Source: Parashewanella spongiae
GTDB taxonomy: Bacteria; Pseudomonadota; Gammaproteobacteria; Enterobacterales; Shewanellaceae
Assembly (NCBI RefSeq): GCF_004358345.1
Contig: NZ_CP037952.1
Span: forward strand, 4,154,001 to 4,218,000
Length of the DNA: 64,000 bases
Direction of reading: 5' to 3'
In this document: positions 58,177-64,000 of the stretch, in pieces
Layout of the letters: each line of letters opens with the position of its first letter
Position numbering within the stretch: position 1 is the stretch's first letter
The notes under the pieces: generated by a model
Databases searched by the model: none
What the model was told of the DNA's origin: nothing
What the model saw: only the letters and a program-made list of their open reading frames with translations
Position numbers and translations under genes: made by a program

Positions 58177-58209
58177 CAAAAGACCCTGTCCCTCCCTCAG
58201 GGTCTTTTT
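58177..58209 (+). terminator. Rho-independent terminator after the TonB-dependent receptor
   Basis: The stem AAAAGACCCTG / CAGGGTCTTTT with loop TCCCTCCCT is followed by T residues. Confidence 0.9.
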
Positions 58210-58365
58210 CTATAATCCCCCCCTTATAACAAACCCTCTTATTGATATTTAAAAATCGGCTATAGAATCTGCTAAATATTATGGTATTTATCCATACTTC
58301 TTTTTAATGCGTGAATGAAGTATCGATAATCTAAAATGGATTTTGTAAGTAATGAGGTAACAAAC

Positions 58366-58737
58366 ATGAAAGCAATGGCCTGTAGCGCAGTATTCGCAGT
58401 TCTACTCACTTCTAATTTTGCATCCGCCGCGATATATCATGGTCAGAATATTGATAATAATTATTACCATTGTTCTGGCACTGTCACTGATACTTCAGGT
58501 AACTCTAAAAGTAGTGATGATGTGGTATGTAGTTTTAGTGGACAAAGTTTGACAACCAGTTTAACTGGCCTTCCTAAATTTACTTTTACATTAGAAAGTG
58601 AAACGATCACTTCTAATGTTTTTCACTTTACTAAACGAGTACTGATGAAAAAATATTATATCGACTTAACTGTAGACTTAGATAACCCACAGCAGCCAAG
58701 TAATTTTTTCTTCTTGTCAAGGAAGGGCTCTAACTAA
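58366..58737 (+). CDS. Small secreted hypothetical protein
   Basis: I do not recognise a family for this 123-residue protein. It has a clear signal peptide (MKAMACSAVFAVLLTSNFASA), then a beta-rich mature part with two cysteines (YYHCSGTV and VVCSFSG) that could form a disulfide. GAGG lies 8 bp before ATG 58366; the longer frame from 58336 has no such site. It is probably periplasmic or released. Confidence 0.65.
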   Translation: MKAMACSAVFAVLLTSNFASAAIYHGQNIDNNYYHCSGTVTDTSGNSKSSDDVVCSFSGQSLTTSLTGLPKFTFTLESETITSNVFHFTKRVLMKKYYIDLTVDLDNPQQPSNFFFLSRKGSN

Positions 58738-58798
58738 AATATATTGATAAGAGTTTTAAATACTTGTGCCCATTAAGCCAATATCAATGGCTTAATAG

Positions 58799-59302
58799 GT
58801 CAGGACAACCGCACGAGTGAGTGATATATGCACAACTCCATGTGGTAATTTCGTCATTCCCACGAAAGTTGGAATCTAGTGCCTTATATTCGAATACCCA
58901 AAGTCACTGGATTCCCTTTCTCACAAGAATGACGGGTTGTAAAACCTAGGGTCTGTTGATCTTTCAGGATTAAATTTTGTGCTATTTGGACATTTATCTG
59001 TTCAAGGCGTGAGCAGTGATGCTTAGCCATCTAAGTGAGCTGGTCACAACACAGAACAGTGAATGCTCAAAAGCATCGAAAAAAGAGAGAGCGTAAATTG
59101 GTCGCTCTTTCTAAATAAAAGGTGCTGCGTTATCATTTTCTTATTTGGAAACGAAGTAACGACAGTTTTGTATGTCGATAATAACCAAACCTCACAAACT
59201 CTGCCTTGCATAAAATAACCAATTTATCGCTGCAAAAACAATCACGAAAGATCAACAGACCTTAATGTTTTTGTTCAAAAAACATTCATGCGTTTACCCT
59301 GC
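58799..59302. repeat. Family E repeat (copy E2) split by a family B element
   Basis: The two parts, 58799-58948 and 59263-59302, align with the start and end of E1 at 30901. Copy B5 lies between them with TA on each side. Confidence 0.75.
58949..59262 (+). repeat. Family B mini-element (copy B5)
   Basis: A 314-bp copy with 17-bp ends; the last base of the right end is changed. It is flanked by TA and lies inside repeat E2. Confidence 0.88.
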
Positions 59303-59324
59303 TTAATAGGTGACGATGAAAGGA

Positions 59325-59513
59325 TCAAACTTTTATATTTATATTATGTCCAGCGTTGCCTACTGGCTGCAACCTATCTAAAGATGCCGCCTCAATTAAT
59401 TGCATGGCCATTTGACCTTCCATCTCTTGCTGATCATTAGCCATTTTCAATACCTTGGTATTTGCAGTCTCATTACTAACATTAGGTTGAACTGATGCAC
59501 CATTAATATTCAT
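59325..59513 (-). CDS. Small YjfB-like putative motility protein
   Basis: The 62-residue protein has the layout of the YjfB family: a polar start, then VLKMANDQQEMEGQMAMQLIEAAS, and a glycine-rich end GNAGHNINIKV. Members are annotated as putative motility proteins from Bacillus data; the function here is unproven. Confidence 0.6.
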   Translation of the reverse strand: MNINGASVQPNVSNETANTKVLKMANDQQEMEGQMAMQLIEAASLDRLQPVGNAGHNINIKV

Positions 59514-59587
59514 CTTTAATCACTCACAACTGTATATCACTTCCATGTATCGGCACGACATAAAAAGAGTAAAGAGAAAACGCCAAA

Positions 59588-59965
59588 TTATTTAAGTTCT
59601 ATGTGGTATTCAGCACATCCTGAATCACCTGACTTGAATCGACCTATACCAGCCATAGCTTGTTCGTTTTCAGAAGACAGTAACTCAAACTGACTTGAGG
59701 CCACGCCGTTGATGAACTCTCCCGTATGGCGTAACAAAATTGGAGCTAACTTGTTGTCACTTGGAGTTATCGTTTCATAACCTACAAATTCAGCACTCCC
59801 TGAGGGGAAGTATGACAAAAAGTAATGCACTTCACTGTCTCCCTCTATTTCTCCTTGATATGTTTGGGTAACTGTTGCTTGAGCAAGCTTAGATCCATCA
59901 TCGCTAGAAGAAAGTGTTTTTTCATCCCATGAAGTCACTTGGAAGGTTCCATTTAGTATTGTCAT
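59588..59965 (-). CDS. DUF3224 domain protein
   Basis: The 125-residue protein begins with the DUF3224 pattern GTFQVTSWDEKTL, followed by the KLAQATVTQTYQGEIEGDSE segment and strands ending in G-F-x-G type residues. The fold is a small beta-barrel; no activity is established. It sits 75 bp upstream of the YjfB-like gene on the same strand. Confidence 0.75.
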   Translation of the reverse strand: MTILNGTFQVTSWDEKTLSSSDDGSKLAQATVTQTYQGEIEGDSEVHYFLSYFPSGSAEFVGYETITPSDNKLAPILLRHTGEFINGVASSQFELLSSENEQAMAGIGRFKSGDSGCAEYHIELK

Positions 59966-60141
59966 TTAGCTATCCTTGTATGTGCTTTATATAAATTTAA
60001 TCTACAGAACAAACTGAATGTGTTCAATCCGCAAAAAGATAGATCTCGATCAACTTATTAAAAATTTACTTAGCTGACAATGAATTATACCAACATGGAA
60101 GTAAGTAAAGGATTTTCAATCAGCAACCAAGGTAGATAGCT

Positions 60142-60561
60142 ATGCGCAAAAATAATCCAATTTCAAAAATTATGTCTTCAGAGCTACATTATGTCCAAGA
60201 AGGACAGCCTCTCAGCGAAGTTCGTCATATAATGTGTAATTCAAATATTCATCATGTTCCCGTCGTACAAGGCAAAACATTAGTAGGGTTGATCAGCTTT
60301 ACCGATATGATGAAGTTAAATTTAGTTGCGGATCAAAGCAATGAATATACAGCTGATGCGATCATCGATCAGCAATTTAGCATTTCGGATGTAATGTCGA
60401 GAGATCTTGTCACTATTAACGATAAAGATAATATCCGCACTGCGGCACGTCTGCTTTCAGATGGAAACTTCCACTCGCTTCCTGTTGTTTCAGATGAGAA
60501 AAACATCATCGGAATGGTAACAAGTACGGATCTTATCCGTTATTTAAGTGAATTGTATTAG
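60142..60561 (+). CDS. Tandem CBS-domain protein
   Basis: The 139-residue protein is two CBS motifs (about 10-65 and 80-139). The first has HHVPVVQGKTLVGLISFTDMM and the second FHSLPVVSDEKNIIGMVTSTDL. Such proteins sense adenine nucleotides or act as regulators. A family B element begins in the stop codon (TAG at 60559-60561), but removing it leaves the same stop, so the protein is unchanged. Confidence 0.9.
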   Translation: MRKNNPISKIMSSELHYVQEGQPLSEVRHIMCNSNIHHVPVVQGKTLVGLISFTDMMKLNLVADQSNEYTADAIIDQQFSISDVMSRDLVTINDKDNIRTAARLLSDGNFHSLPVVSDEKNIIGMVTSTDLIRYLSELY

Positions 60562-60883
60562 GGTCTGTTGATCTTTCAGGATTAAACCTAAAAACATCAG
60601 TTGAACGCTGAGTATATGAGTAACTGTTTGAGCATTTATCTGTTTAAGGCGTGAGCAGTGATACCTAGCCATCTAAGTGAGCTGGTCACAACACAGAACA
60701 GTGAACGCTAAAAAGCATCTAAGACAGCGTAAATTGGTCATTTCTATTGCGTTATAGCTTGCTTATTTGGAAACGAAGTAACGACAGTTTTGTATGTCGA
60801 TAATACCAAACCGCACAAGTTCTGTCTTGTATAAAACGACCAATTTATCGCTGCAAAAATAATCACGAAAGATAAACAGCCCC
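60561..60883 (+). repeat. Family B mini-element (copy B6), diverged
   Basis: This 323-bp copy is flanked by TA (60559-60560 and 60884-60885). Its right end is diverged, and about 45 bp related to the D insert (AAACATCAGTTGAACGCTGA) replace part of the left arm. Confidence 0.85.
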
Positions 60884-60904
60884 TAGATTATTGATACGAC
60901 CTAT

Positions 60905-60934
60905 TAAAAAATACCTGCTAAAGGCAGGTATTTT
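60905..60934 (-). terminator. Terminator downstream of clpB
   Basis: The stem AAAATACCTGC / GCAGGTATTTT with loop TAAAG is followed by T on the minus strand. Tandem duplication has moved it 81 bp away from the clpB stop. Confidence 0.8.
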
Positions 60935-61088
60935 CATGTTGTCAAAAGGTTACTATTGCTCAAAAACCAACTTTGAATCTACGTTCAACACCATGATCGG
61001 TGTATGGGGTATTTTCATGTTGTCAAAAGGTTACTATTGCTCAAAAACCAACTTTGAATCTACGTTCAACACCATGATCGGTGTATGG
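60927..61088. repeat. 81-bp tandem duplication across the clpB 3' end
   Basis: Positions 60927-61007 are repeated exactly at 61008-61088. The second copy holds the last codons of clpB and its stop at 61034-61036; the first is a silent extra copy downstream. Confidence 0.95.
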
Positions 61089-63607
61089 GGTATTAAAGTG
61101 CCTTTTAAGATCTGTTGAGCCAATGGATTTTCAACTTCAGTTTGAATCGCTCGTTTCAGAGGCCTTGCACCGTAAACAGGGTCAAAACCCGCTTCAGCAA
61201 TCAAATTCAGTGCATCATCACTTAACGATAATGTGTAATCTTTATCGGCTAAACGCTCACACAGTTTCTCAATTTGAATACTCGCAATGTGCTTAATATG
61301 CTCTTGCCCTAATGGGTGGAATACAACAGTTTCATCGATACGATTAAGGAACTCAGGTCTAAAGTTTTGAGTAACCACACCCATCACGGCGGTTTTCATT
61401 TCGTCATAATTGAGTGACGTAGTGTGCTCCTGAATTATGTCCGAACCCAAGTTAGAAGTCATGATCACAACCGTATTTCGAAAATCGACTGTCCGGCCTT
61501 GTCCATCGGTTAAACGGCCATCATCTAACACTTGCAACAAGATGTTAAATACATCTGGGTGTGCTTTTTCAATTTCATCGAACAAAATCACTGAATAAGG
61601 TTTACGGCGCACGGCTTCGGTTAAATATCCGCCTTCCTCATACCCTACATACCCTGGAGGCGCGCCTACTAGCCGAGCTACTGAATGTTTTTCCATAAAC
61701 TCTGACATATCAATACGAACTAATGCTGAGTCGGTATCAAATAAGAAGGTTGCCAATGACTTACACAACTCTGTTTTCCCGACGCCTGTAGGCCCTAAAA
61801 ATAGAAAAGAGCCTATCGGTCTATCGGGATCTGCTAATCCAGCTCTGCTACGACGAATCGAATTGGCTACCGCTTCTACAGCTTCGTTTTGCCCTATTAC
61901 CCGCTCATGAAGTGCATCTTCCATCTGAAGCAGTTTATCTCGCTCACCTTCCATCATTTTAGCAACGGGAATACCTGTAGCTTTTGATAACACTTCAGCA
62001 ATTTCTACATCGGTCACTTTATTTCGCAGTAATGTCATGTCTTGCATTTCAGCTTGCGAGGCTAAATCGAGCTGTTTTTCTAACTCAGGAATTTTACCGT
62101 ATTGAAGCTCAGACATTCGCCCTAAATTACTAGCTCGACGCGCGACATCTAAATCCAATCTAGCTTGTTCTAGTTCAGTTTTAATGTGCTGAGTGCCTGC
62201 AAGCGCAGCTTTTTCTGTGTGCCATACTTCATTAAGCTCAGCGACTTCGCGTTCAACATCATTAAGATCATCACGGAGTTGCTTTAAACGCTTTGCGCTG
62301 GCGTCATCTTTTTCTTTTGCTAATGCACGTTCTTCAAGTTTAAGTTGAATTGCACGACGCTCTAACCTGTCTAATGGCTCAGGTTTTGAGTCCATTTGCA
62401 TTCTAATCGATGAAGCCGCTTCATCAATTAAGTCTATGGCTTTGTCGGGCAACTTTCTGTCCGCGACATATCGGTGCGACATGCTCGCTGCTGCAACAAT
62501 TGCAGGATCTGTAATTTCGACATGATGATGAAGCTCATAGCGCTCTTTTAAACCTCGCAGAATTGCAACGGTTGCTTCAACGTTTGGTTCTTCAACTAAG
62601 ACTTTTTGGAATCGACGCTCTAAGGCTGCATCTTTTTCAATATATTGACGATATTCATCAAGTGTTGTCGCACCAACGCAATGCAATTCGCCACGTGCTA
62701 ACGCAGGTTTAAGCATATTACCTGCATCCATCGCCCCATCTGACTTTCCTGCTCCTACCATAGTATGCAGTTCATCAATAAACAGAATAATTTGCCCTTC
62801 TTGATGAGAAAGGTCGCTCAATACCGCTTTAAGTCGCTCTTCAAACTCACCTCGATATTTAGCGCCAGCAATCAACGCCCCCATATCTAATGACAAAACT
62901 CGCTTATTTTTAATACCTTCAGGGACTTCACCATTGATGATCCGCTGGGCTAAGCCTTCTACAATGGCTGTTTTACCTACACCGGGCTCACCAATCAAAA
63001 CTGGGTTATTTTTAGTTCGGCGCTGCAGGACTTGAACTGTACGGCGAATTTCTTCGTCACGTCCAATAACAGGGTCTAACTTGCCTTGTTCTGCACGCTC
63101 AGTTAAATCTATGGTGTATTTTTTGAGTGCTTGACGCTGATCTTCCGCATTGGGATCATCGATATTTTGACCGCCACGCACATCTTCTATCGCTTTTTCA
63201 AGCTTAGATTTGGTCGCGCCAGATTTTTTGAGTAATTTAGCCAGTGATTCTTTGCTTTCCATAACCGCCAGCAAAAATATCTCACTCGAAATAAATTTAT
63301 CCTGTCGCTTCTGTGCCATTTTATCGCAAAGATTTAATAATCGTCCCATGCCTTGGGATAACTGAACGTCACCACCAGTACCTTCAACAATCGGCAGTCG
63401 GGCTAACTCGGCTGATAACTCTAGCCGTAAGCTGTTTACGTCAACCCCAGCATGTTTTAACAGTGGGGCTACTGTTGTACCACTTTGGTTCAAGAGTGCT
63501 GACAATAAATGAGTAGGCTCTATAAATTGATGATCTTTTCCTAGAGCTAATGATTGTGCATCGGACAGCGCCAGTTGAAATTTGTTGGTCATCCTATCGA
63601 GTCGCAT
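61034..63607 (-). CDS. clpB: ATP-dependent chaperone ClpB
   Basis: ClpB dissolves protein aggregates with DnaK. The 857-residue length equals E. coli ClpB. It has the N-domain (1-145), a first AAA+ domain with GEPGVGKTA, a coiled-coil middle domain (about 410-525) and a second AAA+ domain with GPTGVGKTE and [25 protein letters not shown] lies just upstream of the ATG. A heat-shock promoter is visible further upstream. Confidence 0.98.
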   Translation of the reverse strand: MRLDRMTNKFQLALSDAQSLALGKDHQFIEPTHLLSALLNQSGTTVAPLLKHAGVDVNSLRLELSAELARLPIVEGTGGDVQLSQGMGRLLNLCDKMAQKRQDKFISSEIFLLAVMESKESLAKLLKKSGATKSKLEKAIEDVRGGQNIDDPNAEDQRQALKKYTIDLTERAEQGKLDPVIGRDEEIRRTVQVLQRRTKNNPVLIGEPGVGKTAIVEGLAQRIINGEVPEGIKNKRVLSLDMGALIAGAKYRGEFEERLKAVLSDLSHQEGQIILFIDELHTMVGAGKSDGAMDAGNMLKPALARGELHCVGATTLDEYRQYIEKDAALERRFQKVLVEEPNVEATVAILRGLKERYELHHHVEITDPAIVAAASMSHRYVADRKLPDKAIDLIDEAASSIRMQMDSKPEPLDRLERRAIQLKLEERALAKEKDDASAKRLKQLRDDLNDVEREVAELNEVWHTEKAALAGTQHIKTELEQARLDLDVARRASNLGRMSELQYGKIPELEKQLDLASQAEMQDMTLLRNKVTDVEIAEVLSKATGIPVAKMMEGERDKLLQMEDALHERVIGQNEAVEAVANSIRRSRAGLADPDRPIGSFLFLGPTGVGKTELCKSLATFLFDTDSALVRIDMSEFMEKHSVARLVGAPPGYVGYEEGGYLTEAVRRKPYSVILFDEIEKAHPDVFNILLQVLDDGRLTDGQGRTVDFRNTVVIMTSNLGSDIIQEHTTSLNYDEMKTAVMGVVTQNFRPEFLNRIDETVVFHPLGQEHIKHIASIQIEKLCERLADKDYTLSLSDDALNLIAEAGFDPVYGARPLKRAIQTEVENPLAQQILKGTLIPHTPIMVLNVDSKLVFEQ

Positions 63608-63675
63608 AAATCCTCCTTTGATAACACATGAAATACAGTCTAGCTCAAATTAACAAGCTGTTCTTATGGTTATAT

Positions 63676-63703
63676 AAATGGGGATGAATGACAGTATTTC
63701 AAG
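63676..63703 (-). promoter_or_regulatory. Sigma-32 heat-shock promoter for clpB
   Basis: On the minus strand, CTTGAAA (63697-63703) and CCCCATTT (63676-63683) are separated by 13 bp, matching the sigma-32 consensus. The start codon is about 70 bp downstream. This fits ClpB's place in the heat-shock regulon. Confidence 0.85.
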
Positions 63704-64000
63704 TAATACCAATTACAGTAAATCTGACATTGAGCACATCTATTAAAAATCCAAAATTAATGAATGGTTACTCATTTTTGCGTTGTTAAAATGTTCATAT
63801 CGGTTAATTTTAAGTAAAACATAGATAAAAAGTGTTTTCTTATTCAATCTTAACTACATAACTATTCCGTGTTCGCAATGTTAGGTAAATGACTCACCCT
63901 GCCCCAGAGGGGCGAGATATCGTTTAACCTAAATAAATTGGTTGGGAGCGTTCATATACGCAGAAAAAATTACTGATAGCAAGGCATGAATAGCAGTAAG
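63704..64000. other. Region upstream of clpB with repeat fragments
   Basis: A half end of family A (ATACCAATTACAGTAA) starts at 63706, 2 bp from the clpB -35 element. Beyond it the DNA is A+T-rich with a short CCCC/GGGG hairpin near 63902. The last 50 bp (ACGCAGAAAAAATTACTGATAG) resemble the start of insert D at 24268 and may begin another copy that continues past the window. Confidence 0.5.

Noticed and set aside
60891-61118. Small plus-strand frame with a repeated 27-residue segment
   Set aside because: It is the antisense of the duplicated clpB 3' end and has no ribosome site.

Overview
The window reads as chromosomal DNA of a low-G+C marine gammaproteobacterium of the Shewanella group. 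The housekeeping blocks (ribD-ribE-ribBX with nrdR and glyA; rsfS-rlmH-mrdA-rodA-mltB-rlpA-dacA; ettA; hemL; clpB; the GspA/GspB pair; NhaD) match that lineage. The many eukaryote-like proteins (PPR-SMR, ankyrin, U-box-like) and the heavy load of short repeats suggest a host-associated relative such as Parashewanella. The genus is inference, not read from the sequence.

Layout. 1-500: two mobile repeats. 524-5570: riboflavin synthesis, NrdR and GlyA, all on the minus strand. 5725-9486: a 1253-residue protein with four internal repeats and a U-box-like C-terminus. 9713-18891: ettA, an alpha/beta-hydrolase, a putative SGHYxP-type protein, an NYN protein, a thioesterase, EAL and HDOD signalling genes, and trhP. 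18998-20561: a mini-element split by an ISAs1-type IS. 20673-23863: trhA, pyrB, hemL. 23843-26167: nested repeats and a repeat-rich orphan protein. 26364-29014: gspA-gspB. 29155-31217: an ISKra4-type IS inside a 9-bp array. 31292-35761: two tandem PPR genes, the larger ending in an SMR-like domain. 36045-40357: transposase relics, a methyltransferase-like orphan, nhaD and a three-way nested repeat. 40418-43255: an ankyrin protein. 43553-50421: the cell-elongation/peptidoglycan cluster. 50480-54675: small genes, tRNA-Trp, ahpC-ahpF. 55153-60561: a TonB receptor and small genes. 60561-64000: clpB with a heat-shock promoter.

How the genes work together. ribD, ribE and ribBX cover most of riboflavin synthesis; RibBX lacks the zinc cysteines of GTP cyclohydrolase II, so RibA must be encoded elsewhere. 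MrdA, RodA, MltB, RlpA and DacA build and remodel the lateral wall. AhpC and AhpF form a peroxide-reducing pair. GspA and GspB help assemble the type II secretion channel. The PPR, ankyrin, U-box-like, SGHYxP-like and 13-residue-repeat proteins lie between conserved blocks, next to mobile repeats. They look like an accessory set facing a eukaryotic host, but no secretion signal or dedicated secretion system is visible here.

Short repeats fill much of the non-coding DNA. Family B (about 314 bp, TA-flanked, ends GGGTCTGTTGATCTTTC) and family A (about 350 bp, ends ATACCAATTACAGTAATTAA) occur at least six times each, counting partial and composite copies. They are nested in one another and often abut gene ends; one B copy has replaced the last residues of HemL. 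The most novel candidates are the bacterial PPR-SMR protein and its tandem paralogue, and the four-repeat U-box-like protein.
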